DNA of 64,000 bases from an uncultured Lachnobacterium sp. Lineage in GTDB: Bacteria; Bacillota; Clostridia; Lachnospirales; Lachnospiraceae. The position numbers were made by a program, and so were the translations under genes. Shown in pieces: positions 18,124-27,163 of the stretch (position 1 is the first letter of the stretch; every line of letters starts with the position of its first letter). The notes beneath the pieces are model-generated. The model saw only the letters and a program-made list of their open reading frames with translations. It did not search any database and was not told the DNA's origin. The stretch lies in contig URDU01000010.1 in the NCBI GenBank assembly GCA_900546625.1, positions 38,973 to 102,972 of the forward strand, given 5' to 3'.

Positions 18124-19992
18124 CTACTGATTTGTACCGTCTGTATCTGATGATGAATTGCTATCCGTCTGTGCCTGTGATGACGCATCCCCTGATGTAT
18201 CAGCTGATTCAGAAGCAGCGCTATCGTCTGCCTTTACATATGTGCAATCTACCGTGAACTGAACCTTTGCGGCACCGGTCTCATCAACCTCCTCCGTGAT
18301 GGTTGACACATTGGATACCATGATACTCTCAAATGTACGAAGCTGTGCAATCACATCAGCCGCTATATCCTTGCTGCCTGTCTTGATGGTCATCGAAACA
18401 CCATCAGTCGTAACAGACATATTCACAAGCTTTGCCTCTGACGGAAGCTTCTGCTCCAGCTCATCCACAAAGCCTGTTATCTCATCATTCTTGTTGGATG
18501 AGGCGCTCTCAAGAAGCTTGGTCCAGTCATAGTCCTTCTTGGTCTGGTTGTACACATCATATATATTCTGTGCATATGACAAATCAGAAACACGCGCTTT
18601 AAGCGTCATATTGTCTGAAGTTAAAACAAGATTTGAAAAAATGCTGTATGCCGTGATACCAACTGCAACTACCACACACAAGCCAAAAATGAGAAGCTGC
18701 ACTGCAAAAGAAACAGGCTTTTCAGCTTCCTCCCCTGCCGGTACCGGAAGAGGCTTTCCATCAGGACCAACAGGTGGATTTCCCTGCATACCTGCCTGTG
18801 CACCACCGGGTGGCATAGCACCTGCAGCTGCCCCTGCCATAAGCGGAGCACCGATTCCCTTGTTTTTCTTACTGTCTAATATATCAAGCGGGCTCAGTGA
18901 ACATCCGACACAGTTGAAATACTCTGCCAGCTTTGCCTCTGCAAGGTTGATGCCCTTTGCCACATGTATGCCGTCAAACTGCTGGAGCGGAACTACCTTG
19001 ACATTCAGCTCATTGGTCAAAAGCTTTGAAAGTCCACTGAAATCAGCACCTAAGCCAATGAGGAAAATTCTCTCGATAGGAGTATCTGAATTTCTCGACT
19101 GATAGTAGTCTATTACTCGTCCGAGACTGCTTATCAGATTAGAAAGTGCATATGACACATTCAGACGGAGCTTCTTAAAACGCTCCGAATCAATCTCATG
19201 CCCCATAGGATCCATAGCACTGCCTGCAGGCTCATCCGGCACTGTACCATCAGGTTTTATTGCAAGGCAGGTCTTTCTGCGCGCCACATCGACAGCATCG
19301 GTAAATGACAGATACTCTCCGAAAAGCTCACTATCCTGAATCTCCTCGATAGCATCAGCCAGTCCATAGTTGACATTGCGCTGCAGCTTTACCATGCTTC
19401 CATCCATGATAGTCAGTGTGGTAGAAACCTCATCCACCTTGACAGTCACCTTCACATCTCCCGGAATCTCTCTTCTCATGAGCTGCTTGATGGCATTTCC
19501 ACTATAGTCAAGAGCTACAAGCTGAAGTCTGCAATCAGCCGCAAGAGCACCATACGACAAAATAAGATCGTTAGGTACAGCAATAACCGAAAGACGTAAT
19601 TTCTTTTCTTCCGGTCTGTCAATCTTCTCTATAATCTGATGTACCAGCTTGTACTGACTCAAATCCACCGGAAAATAATCCGATGCATTCATTGCAATCA
19701 TTTCCTTAAGCTGCTTTTCCTTAACAAGCGGAAGCTCAATATCTCTGCTTGCTATACGCGCTGAATTTAACACAAAAACAGCTTTCTTGGTGGCAATCTT
19801 CTTTTCCTTAAGCTTACTGTATAAGATAGAACGAAACATCCCATCCGGCTGTACCACTCCATCACTAATCATCCCCGGTGGTGTCGGAAAGCCGAACATA
19901 TTGTAAATCTTGGGATTTTTTGCTTTGTAATCAATCTCAACTACTCTGGTAAGGTTCTCCCCTATTTCAATACCGAGTACCCTGTTTGCCAT
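18124..19992 (-). CDS. PilM-PilN fusion protein
   Basis: 622 residues. Residues 1-360 form an actin-like PilM/SHS2 ATPase (N-terminus RVLGIEIGENLTRVVEID, then IELPLVKEKQLKEMIAM and FLIGLGADFSGL). A Gly/Pro/Met/Ala-rich linker (about 375-415) leads to a transmembrane helix (FAVQLLIFGLCVVVAVGITA, about 425-445). After it come a coiled coil and a PilN-like domain (ITGFVDELEQKLPSEAKLVN, VSMTIKTGSKDIAADVIAQL). In most bacteria PilM is cytosolic and binds the short N-terminal tail of a separate PilN; here the two are one polypeptide with the topology preserved. GGAGGATTAGGTT precedes ATG. The C-terminus is Ser/Asp-rich. Confidence 0.85.
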   Translation of the reverse strand: MANRVLGIEIGENLTRVVEIDYKAKNPKIYNMFGFPTPPGMISDGVVQPDGMFRSILYSKLKEKKIATKKAVFVLNSARIASRDIELPLVKEKQLKEMIAMNASDYFPVDLSQYKLVHQIIEKIDRPEEKKLRLSVIAVPNDLILSYGALAADCRLQLVALDYSGNAIKQLMRREIPGDVKVTVKVDEVSTTLTIMDGSMVKLQRNVNYGLADAIEEIQDSELFGEYLSFTDAVDVARRKTCLAIKPDGTVPDEPAGSAMDPMGHEIDSERFKKLRLNVSYALSNLISSLGRVIDYYQSRNSDTPIERIFLIGLGADFSGLSKLLTNELNVKVVPLQQFDGIHVAKGINLAEAKLAEYFNCVGCSLSPLDILDSKKNKGIGAPLMAGAAAGAMPPGGAQAGMQGNPPVGPDGKPLPVPAGEEAEKPVSFAVQLLIFGLCVVVAVGITAYSIFSNLVLTSDNMTLKARVSDLSYAQNIYDVYNQTKKDYDWTKLLESASSNKNDEITGFVDELEQKLPSEAKLVNMSVTTDGVSMTIKTGSKDIAADVIAQLRTFESIMVSNVSTITEEVDETGAAKVQFTVDCTYVKADDSAASESADTSGDASSQAQTDSNSSSDTDGTNQ

Positions 19993-20080
19993 AACCTAAT
20001 CCTCCATGTTTATCTTTGTTTTACACTGCATACGTTTGTAAAACGTTCTATATATATTTCGGTATATTATAACATACTTT

Positions 20081-20842
20081 TTAAAAGCCTGCGAGTGTTA
20101 AATATGCCGATATCATTTTCTCACCCCATAGCATCGAAATAAATATTCCGGCTGCCAAGTACGGTCCCATCGCAAGCCTGTTGCCTGCGTTTGTTACTTT
20201 CATACGAATCAGATGTATCACGGAACCTATGATGCATCCCAGGAAAAATGCTAATGTAATATTCTGCCAGCCTATCGCAAGGCCCGCACATGCCATGAGC
20301 TTGACGTCGCCGCCACCTATGGCTCTTCCCCCACTCACAAGAAGGAGGATTTCAAGAAATATGCTGACGCAAAAGAATCCTATCACATATTCAGACCAGT
20401 TGTCACGGTCTATAAACACATGCAGGATTCCAAGCACCAGTATAAATATATTGATTCCGAATGGAATTTCATATGTTCTCCAGTCTATCACACTCAGAAC
20501 TACGAGTGCAGATGTAAGAAAGCAGTAGATGATACTCGTAAGCTCAAGTCCATTTACTGCAAAAACTACTATGTATAATATACCGTTTAGCGCCTCAATA
20601 ATAGGGTATTGAGGTGATATCGGTTCTTTGCACTTGCGGCATCTGCCACGAAGAAACAGCCAGCTGAAAACCGGCACCATATCGTACCACGCGAGCTGAT
20701 ACCCGCATCTCATGCAGTGGGACCTTTCGGTCACCACTGTCTCATGCTGCGGTATGCGGTAGATACAGACATTTAGGAAGCTGCCTATAACTATACCGAA
20801 TGCAAATATTAAGATGTAGATGGGTATCAGTTCTGTGGTCAT
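20081..20842 (-). CDS. pilD: Prepilin peptidase (A24 family)
   Basis: Cleaves the leader of type IV prepilins and usually methylates the new N-terminus. 253 residues, polytopic membrane protein. The N-terminal GSFLNVCIYRIP and the zinc site CMRC...CRKC (about 42-75) are those of the bifunctional enzymes. Catalytic Asp residues lie in VIDWRTYEIP (about 140) and in the GGGDVKLMA motif (about 195). It lies between the major pilin and the PilM-PilN fusion and should process the five prepilin-like proteins of this locus. Confidence 0.93.
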   Translation of the reverse strand: MTTELIPIYILIFAFGIVIGSFLNVCIYRIPQHETVVTERSHCMRCGYQLAWYDMVPVFSWLFLRGRCRKCKEPISPQYPIIEALNGILYIVVFAVNGLELTSIIYCFLTSALVVLSVIDWRTYEIPFGINIFILVLGILHVFIDRDNWSEYVIGFFCVSIFLEILLLVSGGRAIGGGDVKLMACAGLAIGWQNITLAFFLGCIIGSVIHLIRMKVTNAGNRLAMGPYLAAGIFISMLWGEKMISAYLTLAGF

Positions 20843-20913
20843 GGTTGGTGGTCCTTAAAAATGATAAATTTTTAGTTATTTATCTCATGTTTACTTCTTT
20901 AGTTACCAGTGTC

Positions 20914-21375
20914 TTAAGGTGTAACTGGAGCTGCTGATGATGTAAATACATCAGCCATGTCTCTTTTTGGATCCTTTGTATTTACTGTTGTTCCAGAATG
21001 TGTCCACTTCAAATTAGAACTACTATAAGTATATTTTGCACCGTTTGTCCATCCACTAGATTTTAAACTAACCTCTGTTTTGCTAAGGCTGGCAGGACTA
21101 ACTCCCGTTAATGTTGCTTTACCACCATTAATCGTAATAACAGCGTCTGCAGTTATTCCATTATCAGCAGCTTCTACTTCAACTGCATTTTTCAATTCCT
21201 CAACATTCTGTAAATCTGTTGACTGTCTTGATCTCTCTACATATTTAATAAACTGTGGAGCAAGTACACCTACAAGCACTGCCATGATAGCGATTACAAC
21301 AATAAGCTCTACGAGAGAGAAACCTTTGTTGTTTTTCTGTTTCTTTCCTAACTTTTTAAATACATTCTTTACCAT
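20914..21375 (-). CDS. Major type IV pilin-like protein
   Basis: 153 residues. Leader MVKNVFKKLGKKQKNNKG, then FSLVELIVVIAIMAVLVGVL, with cleavage Gly, Glu5 and long hydrophobic helix. The helix continues with YVERSRQSTDLQNVEELKNAVEVEA, the usual type IVa pilin arrangement, and a small C-terminal domain with Ser/Thr-rich sheet; no disulfide-forming Cys pair is present. AAGGAGAAAAGAACT precedes the ATG. It is the first gene of the locus and has its own good promoter, in keeping with a highly expressed subunit. Confidence 0.9.
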   Translation of the reverse strand: MVKNVFKKLGKKQKNNKGFSLVELIVVIAIMAVLVGVLAPQFIKYVERSRQSTDLQNVEELKNAVEVEAADNGITADAVITINGGKATLTGVSPASLSKTEVSLKSSGWTNGAKYTYSSSNLKWTHSGTTVNTKDPKRDMADVFTSSAAPVTP

Positions 21376-21457
21376 AGTTCTTTTCTCCTTTTCATTATAA
21401 CATGGTTTTGTGCAAAGAGCTGTGCCCTATCAGCATCTCTTTGTTTTGTATGCGCTC

Positions 21458-21486
21458 ATTGTACCATAAATCAAAGCATATTGCAA
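21458..21486 (-). promoter_or_regulatory. Sigma-A promoter of the pilin gene
   Basis: On the minus strand -35 TTGCAA (21481-21486), 17-bp spacer and -10 TACAAT (21458-21463), giving an untranslated leader of about 75 nt. The leader lacks the conserved elements of c-di-GMP riboswitches. Confidence 0.65.
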
Positions 21487-21622
21487 GTTTTTTCTAGTAC
21501 AATAATACTATTGGCGCATAACTTTTTTCGCTTTCTTTAGCAATTTCAACCAAATTCCATCTGTTTTATTACATTTATATCATATTTTTTTCAAAAAAAT
21601 AATTTCCCGGGCTGTATTTAGT

Positions 21623-22055
21623 CACAGCGTAAGGGGCTTCATCCCATGTGACCGGCTACCGCATACACTCTCGTGAGAGCTACGCTACACTGCCAAGATA
21701 CTGTAGGAATTATGCCTTATAGATTTTCTATGCTTGACGAAACCGTCGAAACGCGCCGTCCATGGCGCGGTTCTCCTTGCCCATTACTGCTCACACCAGC
21801 AGTGTGACCAGTAACGATTACAGCCCATTAAAATTGCCTCTACGAGGCAGGGGCTGTAATCTGACAATAGTTGACGCATTGGCGCATAGCTTGACAGCGT
21901 GGTGTCAAGCTTGCGTTTGAACAGCAACGATATATTACATCCCAGTGGCAGAGCATTTCTGTGTTTCATGCGCATAATTCAACAGTATCTAAGCAGCTTC
22001 GCTATTCGCTCACCCGAGAGTATATTCGCCAGCCGTTCGTAGAGAATGAAGCCCC
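21623..22055 (+). repeat. Structured repeat element, copy A
   Basis: An element of about 430 bp bounded by AAGGGGCTTCAT (21631-21642) and ATGAAGCCCC (22046-22055), which are inverted. It shares most of its sequence with copy B in reverse orientation, including a core at 21729-21779 that is identical apart from about one base. Copy A also holds a 150-bp segment missing from B, with perfect hairpins at 21818-21859 (TTACAGCCC/GGGCTGTAA, with inner TGCCTC/GAGGCA) and 21889-21910 (GCTTGACA/TGTCAAGC). No protein-coding frame is convincing. It fits a MITE-like or large BIME-like element. Confidence 0.7.
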
Positions 22056-22074
22056 ATCCTACTGTCAACAAAAG

Positions 22075-22114
22075 AGGAAGCGGCCTCCGAGCTCTCGCCC
22101 AAAGACTGCTTCCT
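22075..22114 (-). terminator. Terminator of the Rpn nuclease gene
   Basis: AGGAAGC (22075-22081) pairs with GCTTCCT (22108-22114) and on the minus strand the stem is followed by CTTTTGTT. It lies 24 bp beyond the stop codon of the nuclease gene. Confidence 0.5.
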
Positions 22115-22137
22115 ATAATTTACATTTCACTACAAAT

Positions 22138-23076
22138 TTAGCTCACAAGCCATTTTTTTACAGTTTCCTCATCAAACTCCACACATTCAGCTATATCTTC
22201 TATTGAGTGACCTTTTTTCTGAAGTTTTAAAGCCGTTACTTTTGCCTGACTAATTCTACCTTCTTCTCTACCTTCTTCTCTGCCTTCATTTTTCTGTTCT
22301 TCCCACGCCTTACACATATCAATCACCTCTTCTTTCTCATCTATGTCTATATCCGTTCCTGCAAACAGGTTGATTGCCTCGACCGTCTCTCTGTCCACAT
22401 TGCTAAACTTTTCGTCATTCTGCAGCACTTCCTGCATTTTTTCCTTATCATACGCATTCTGCAGTACCTCAAAAAGCTGCCTGATGGATGTCCTGAATCC
22501 TGTAAAATCTGTTATCTCCCTCGGTGCCAGCAGATTAATCCTGTAATCCGGTATGAATGGCAGAAGCTCATCATCTACATCACCAAACATATCCGACAGC
22601 TTTCTTGGGCCATCCCATTCCTTTGTTCCGAGATATACTGTAATCGTAATTACAGGAATCAACTTATCCTCTTTCGTAAATCCCGAGAGAAATTCATCCG
22701 ATGTTGCCGTATCCTTATCCTTGCGGTGCTTTTTTGCTGTTTCCTTTACCTGATTTCCATATGCCATAACATCATAAAACATGTTTTTTACAGGTATGGC
22801 ATAGTGTATATCCGACTGATTCTCTACTCCTATCAGTACCACATATGATTTGCCGGTATATTTGATGCTGGCATTTTTGAAGATGTCCCTCAACTTCTGC
22901 ATCGCTATGGTCTTTTTGTCAAGTCCTAGTGCGGTCAGAACCTCTGTGGTGTCTCTTTCCTTAAGGTTTTCCGGCAGGATAACCTCTCTTCCTCCATACA
23001 GTATATTGTTGCACAGGTCAGCAAACCTGGCATTGTCTGCAAAGTATTCCTTTGCCATTGAGTCCTTTGCGCTCAA
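22138..23076 (-). CDS. Rpn family recombination-promoting nuclease / PD-(D/E)XK putative transposase
   Basis: 312 residues. The N-terminal AKDSMAKEYFADNARFADLC and the segment YTGKSYVVLIGVENQSDIHYAIPVK give the E-x-Q core of the Rpn (PDDEXK_2 / Transposase_31) nucleases; RpnA of E. coli promotes RecA-independent recombination. The middle has VITITVYLGTKEWDGP, and the C-terminus holds a charged EGREEGREEGR stretch and a helix-turn-helix-like KKGHSIEDIAECVEFDEETV, all usual for the family. The TTG at 23076 has AGGAGGAGAAGGA directly upstream; ATG at 23058 is an alternative. The gene is bracketed by inverted copies of a structured repeat, which suggests co-mobilisation or self-amplified recombination. 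Confidence 0.85.
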   Translation of the reverse strand: MSAKDSMAKEYFADNARFADLCNNILYGGREVILPENLKERDTTEVLTALGLDKKTIAMQKLRDIFKNASIKYTGKSYVVLIGVENQSDIHYAIPVKNMFYDVMAYGNQVKETAKKHRKDKDTATSDEFLSGFTKEDKLIPVITITVYLGTKEWDGPRKLSDMFGDVDDELLPFIPDYRINLLAPREITDFTGFRTSIRQLFEVLQNAYDKEKMQEVLQNDEKFSNVDRETVEAINLFAGTDIDIDEKEEVIDMCKAWEEQKNEGREEGREEGRISQAKVTALKLQKKGHSIEDIAECVEFDEETVKKWLVS

Positions 23077-23527
23077 TCCTTCTCCTCCTGTTCTCTTGTG
23101 TGAGCAGGAAAATTTGGTGCCAATGAGGGTACAGTGGTACAGTTTATGAAATATACATGTGCTGTCCTTCTTTATGTTTACACTCTGTATACATTTCATC
23201 TGCCTTTTTGACTGCATTTATCTGTTTCTTACTGCATTCTGTCTACATACAGCATTTCAATTTTCCTGCTATTGATTGGTAATTAAAGCATTGAAAACTT
23301 CCATGTCCTTTGTAGAATGATGCGAAGTGGTCTGCCCTCTTCAAAGTGGTGTGCACCTGTAAAAAAATGTCATGTGGTGCCGCTTACAGAAATATAATGC
23401 TTTGAGTTGATTGTAGCATAGAGGCAATGCTTTGTCATCAAAATTTTTTCTTTTTTCAGCATATTTTTCAGCATATATTTTTCATACTTCTCTCTGCACT
23501 GCCCGCCTCTCAGCTTACATTCTACCA

Positions 23528-23803
23528 CAGCGTAAGGGGCTTCATCACTTATGACTGGCTGGGGCACGCTCTCTCGCGTGAGCGAATAGCGAAACTGCTT
23601 AGATACTGTTGAATTATGCACACGATACACAGAAATGAACTGCCATGGATGGCAGGGCAAGGAGAACCGCGCCACGGACGGCGCGTTTCGACGGTTTCGT
23701 CAAGCATAATAAATCTGCAAGGCATAATTCATACAGTATCTTGGCTGCGTAGCGTAGCTCAAGCGAGAGAGTGTGCACCAGTCGTTTCATAGAATTAAGC
23801 CCC
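23528..23803 (-). repeat. Structured repeat element, copy B (inverted relative to A)
   Basis: A 276-bp copy of the element at 21623-22055, in the opposite orientation and without the 150-bp internal segment. Ends are GGGGCTTCAT and ATTAAGCCCC. Its right end runs into the 3' end of the regulator gene: GGGGCTTAA of the repeat supplies that gene's last codons and stop. The 300 bp between it and the nuclease gene hold nothing else I can assign. Confidence 0.7.
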
Positions 23804-25348
23804 GCCACCGAATTTTTTGCGCTTTCTGTACTCGCTTGGACTCATTCCACAGATCATCTTAAACTGCTGTCCAAAATACGATACATTATCAATGCCTACC
23901 TTCTCACAAATCTGGTTAACCTTCATATTGGTGGTCTCAAGCAGTCTCTTTGCCTCATCTATACGCTGAGAGATAATGTAATGACTGACTGTATCCCCTG
24001 TCGACTGCTTGAAAATGAGACTCAAATACCCCGGTGAAAGAAAGACCATATCAGCAAGGCTCTCCAGATTTATCTTCTCTGACAGATGCGCCTTGATATA
24101 GCTCTTGACCAGTGCAATATCCCTTCTGATCTGCTTGTCATCTGTAGAGATATTTTCCTCGTAAATACAGAGATTTTCTTCTATAATATTGTATAAATCA
24201 CTTAGCTGTTCTGCTTCAAAAAGCTTCTCGACCTGTTTCTTGCCCTGTCCATAGACACTTCCATGAGCTGCATTGTACAGCTCGAGTGCAATCTCTGAAA
24301 AAACGAACTTCACAAAAGTCTCGGAATCCGATTTATTCTGAAACATCATGTGCTTCAAGTGCCCATACTCTTTTCTGACAAGCTCGATATCTCTCTTTCT
24401 GATGTACATAAGCAGCCTGTTTATGCACTCCGTTCTCTCAGACTCATCACGCTCGACAAGCTCATCATCATCCTCGTAGTAGATGCCATTGTTGTCAGCA
24501 AAAAATCTGTTTTCCATAAGCTTTAGAAGCCTCTTACAGCTGTCGTGTATCTCATAGATATCACTTATACCGGAGCCCACGGCTATATAGCATTGCTGTC
24601 CATATACCTCAGTAAGCATATAGTATATACCCTCAGCCATATAGCTGGACCTGCTGTAATTATTCTCCCCAAGCAGGATGAGCACATAGTTGCCGCCCAG
24701 ACTGACAGCCTCTGCCCTTGAAGCAAATCTCTCTTTTATTCTATCAATGACTTTATCGGCGTTTTCCTTCCAAAATGCACTGTCTATCCACAAAAGCAGG
24801 ATATTGCTCACAAACTCTACAGTATTTAGTTCATTCCTTTGTGCAAAGCTGATAAGCTCATCCATATACCGTCTGTTTCCTGTTGCGATATATTGCGACA
24901 ACAAAAATCCACACACACAAACGGCCATTTTGTTTTTTTGCTCTTCATTTTTTCTGCTATCATGTATCTCACAAATCATCTGTGCCATGCACGATACAAT
25001 CTCAGTCGGTGCCACAGGCTTTAGGATATACTGCTCCACTCCTTGCTCTATTGCCATTCGGGCGCTCTCAAAATCACGCTGTCTGCTTACAATCACTATA
25101 TGTATATGAGGATTGATGGCTTTTTCTCTGGCATACCCTATGATATCAGTCCCGGTCTCTGCACTATCAAAAAGCTCCGTAAACATGATATCTATTCTGC
25201 GCACACCAAGCAATTGTGCGGCTTTTTGTGGATTTGCCGCCTCCATTATCTCGTATATAAAATCAGAGTCTGTACTCTCGATTATTTTCCTTAGTTCTTG
25301 TCTGTCCTCATTGTTGCTATCCAGGATTAGTATATTCAACTTCTCCAT
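23795..25348 (-). CDS. YesN-like response regulator with AraC DNA-binding domain
   Basis: 517 residues. N-terminal receiver domain (about 1-125) with acidic pocket LDSNNEDR and conserved Lys in YILKPVAP, but the acceptor position reads FTELFD, with Glu in place of Asp, so it may be locked or signal-independent. A long central region of about 270 residues has no clear motif. The C-terminal AraC/XylS double helix-turn-helix (about 415-510) has LESLADMVFLSPGYLSLIFK and VNQICEKVGIDNVSYFGQQF, typical of YesN regulators. No partner histidine kinase is adjacent. The last residues (GGGA, stop) come from repeat copy B, so the native C-terminus may be altered. Confidence 0.88.
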   Translation of the reverse strand: MEKLNILILDSNNEDRQELRKIIESTDSDFIYEIMEAANPQKAAQLLGVRRIDIMFTELFDSAETGTDIIGYAREKAINPHIHIVIVSRQRDFESARMAIEQGVEQYILKPVAPTEIVSCMAQMICEIHDSRKNEEQKNKMAVCVCGFLLSQYIATGNRRYMDELISFAQRNELNTVEFVSNILLLWIDSAFWKENADKVIDRIKERFASRAEAVSLGGNYVLILLGENNYSRSSYMAEGIYYMLTEVYGQQCYIAVGSGISDIYEIHDSCKRLLKLMENRFFADNNGIYYEDDDELVERDESERTECINRLLMYIRKRDIELVRKEYGHLKHMMFQNKSDSETFVKFVFSEIALELYNAAHGSVYGQGKKQVEKLFEAEQLSDLYNIIEENLCIYEENISTDDKQIRRDIALVKSYIKAHLSEKINLESLADMVFLSPGYLSLIFKQSTGDTVSHYIISQRIDEAKRLLETTNMKVNQICEKVGIDNVSYFGQQFKMICGMSPSEYRKRKKFGGGA

Positions 25349-25481
25349 TTTTGCCCCCTAAACTAACCAATATAATGTCGATGCAACCTATAAATCTAGT
25401 ACTATTATATTGCATTTCAGTATCTTTTTCAATTTAAAAAATAATATAATCAGCATTAGATACGCCACTGCATAATGACAA

Positions 25482-25518
25482 ATAACAGCCCATGTCTCAT
25501 TGAGTCACAGGCTGTTAT
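25482..25518 (-). terminator. Terminator after the J-domain gene
   Basis: ATAACAGCC (25482-25490) pairs with GGCTGTTAT (25510-25518). On the minus strand it is followed by TTGTCATT. It closes the zinc-ribbon/DUF5685/J-domain operon. Confidence 0.6.
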
Positions 25519-25546
25519 CATTGGTACAGTTATTTTAAAATATATA

Positions 25547-26275
25547 CTAGCAGCAGAACATCTGCCAGCAAAGCAATGTGGCAAGCAAGCTGCAGCACTC
25601 GCTGCCCCTGCCACTAGGGCGTCCGTATATGTCTCCCATATCCGAATACCATGAGCCGCCGTTTTCAAGTATCTGCATAAACTGGCGGTACTGCATGTTG
25701 TTTGGCTCAAGCGACACTGCACGCTGTATGTGCTCTATGGCTGTTGCAGTGTTGCCGAGCTTTTGGTTGGCAACAGCACTGTAGTAGTACCATCTGCCGC
25801 GTCTCTCAGCAAAAGGTACCTCCTCAAGCACCTTCAGTGCCTCATTATAGTAGCCGTTGCTGATGAAATTGCCTGCTGCACGCACCTTCGGATTGTCATC
25901 CTGCGCACTGCTTCCTGCATTATTGTAGGTATAGCGGCCATAGAAGCCACCGAACGGTCCGCCTGCTCCAAACGAATCACCTGTCCACTGTCCACTACCA
26001 TATGAACTGCCATAGGAGCTGCCACCGTATGAGCTGCTCCCCGCACTGCCATATCCACCGGCTCCGTAAGCACCTGTTGCACCGGACTGCTTTTCCTTCA
26101 TTATCTGGTCATATGCCTGCTGTACTTGCTTAAACTTTTCCTCTGCCTGATCCTTGTTGGGATTGTTGATATTGGCATCAGGATGATACTTTCTGCTTAA
26201 GCTTCTATAGGCCTTTTTTATTTCATCGTCACTTGCACTGCGGCTGACACCGAGCACCTGATATGGATCTATCAT
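25547..26275 (-). CDS. J-domain protein with TPR-like region
   Basis: 242 residues. An N-terminal J domain (1-65) carries the HPD tripeptide in RKYHPDAN, which stimulates DnaK-type Hsp70 ATPase. There follows a Gly/Ser/Tyr-rich linker (about 68-125), then a helical TPR-like part ([40 protein letters not shown]). The C-terminus is rich in Cys ([17 protein letters not shown]), perhaps a lipid- or metal-associated tail. It is not canonical DnaJ, since the zinc-finger and substrate domains are absent. It overlaps the DUF5685 gene by ATGA, implying the two act together. Confidence 0.85.
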   Translation of the reverse strand: MIDPYQVLGVSRSASDDEIKKAYRSLSRKYHPDANINNPNKDQAEEKFKQVQQAYDQIMKEKQSGATGAYGAGGYGSAGSSSYGGSSYGSSYGSGQWTGDSFGAGGPFGGFYGRYTYNNAGSSAQDDNPKVRAAGNFISNGYYNEALKVLEEVPFAERRGRWYYYSAVANQKLGNTATAIEHIQRAVSLEPNNMQYRQFMQILENGGSWYSDMGDIYGRPSGRGSECCSLLATLLCWQMFCC

Positions 26276-27123
26276 TTATGTTTCTTCCTTTTCTTCATCT
26301 GAATATACTCATACTTGCTCCACACACCGGAGTATAGAACATTTCTGATTATATCCGCATGCAAGAGAATTGGCAACCTCTCAAATATTTTTGCTGCCTC
26401 TGAAAGCATAGATGTCATCATAAGCCGACAGGATTTGTCAAATTTTTCGCTGTCATTATTGCAGCAATGCATGAGCTGTATAAGTGGATTGTATGACTTC
26501 TTTTTTATATCATCCTCAATATCCTCATATGCATCCATTATATAAATAAATTTGCCCATATAACGGCCAAACTCCTTCATATCCTTCTGCCACTCATTCT
26601 GCTTCCACGCAAAAAGCGTACCGAGCATCTCCCCTGTCAGCCCTGCCACAGTATCGATATTGGTATCATTGCTCCTCTCACACTCTGCAAGCCTTTCAAT
26701 GTAGTCCTCTATTGCCTTTGCCTGTATCGGATAGCTTTTTTTAGCCTTCTCGAAGTCCTTTTTAAGCATCTCTGCGTAGGTCTTCTTTGTCAGGCTCTTG
26801 TCATCCTTCCAGTCATCTATCAGATTGTAGTATGCAAGCAGTATGTTCATGGCTGCCGCATACTCTGTAATCTCGTTTGTGCGAAGTGTGCGCTTCTTTG
26901 TGGGATGCACGCTGCATACAAATCCATCCCTCGTCACACTATCCGGCTCGTACAAACCTGTCAGAAGTACTATGAGAAAAGTCATGTCATAGTTTAGTGC
27001 CATCTGTGCACGCCTGCCATACTGCGATTTCATAGTCTGGCACAGCCCACAGTAGTAGCTTTGATATATTTTTTTATTTTCCTCGGACAAGGTGTCCTTA
27101 TTGACAGTTATATATCCAAACAT
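26272..27123 (-). CDS. DUF5685 family protein
   Basis: 283 residues, mostly helical, basic C-terminus (MKKRKKHK). N-terminal [20 protein letters not shown] and [14 protein letters not shown] match my recollection of the DUF5685 family, which in Firmicutes is often next to a small J-domain protein. DD-rich segments ([12 protein letters not shown] and [18 protein letters not shown]) recall the Asp-rich metal-binding motifs of all-alpha terpenoid synthase folds, but I do not claim an activity. It is translationally coupled to the J-domain gene. Confidence 0.75.
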   Translation of the reverse strand: MFGYITVNKDTLSEENKKIYQSYYCGLCQTMKSQYGRRAQMALNYDMTFLIVLLTGLYEPDSVTRDGFVCSVHPTKKRTLRTNEITEYAAAMNILLAYYNLIDDWKDDKSLTKKTYAEMLKKDFEKAKKSYPIQAKAIEDYIERLAECERSNDTNIDTVAGLTGEMLGTLFAWKQNEWQKDMKEFGRYMGKFIYIMDAYEDIEDDIKKKSYNPLIQLMHCCNNDSEKFDKSCRLMMTSMLSEAAKIFERLPILLHADIIRNVLYSGVWSKYEYIQMKKRKKHK

Positions 27124-27163
27124 TTCTTTTCTCCATGCTCTTATGTAAGCTAAAAATTATATA

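Noticed and set aside
21376-21460. c-di-GMP riboswitch in the pilin leader
   Set aside because: Considered because of the GGDEF/EAL genes, but the 75-nt leader lacks the conserved riboswitch core and is too short.
23370-23675. 101-residue minus-strand frame overlapping repeat copy B
   Set aside because: Composition follows the repeat DNA, related sequence in copy A is not open in the same frame, and no ribosome site is seen.
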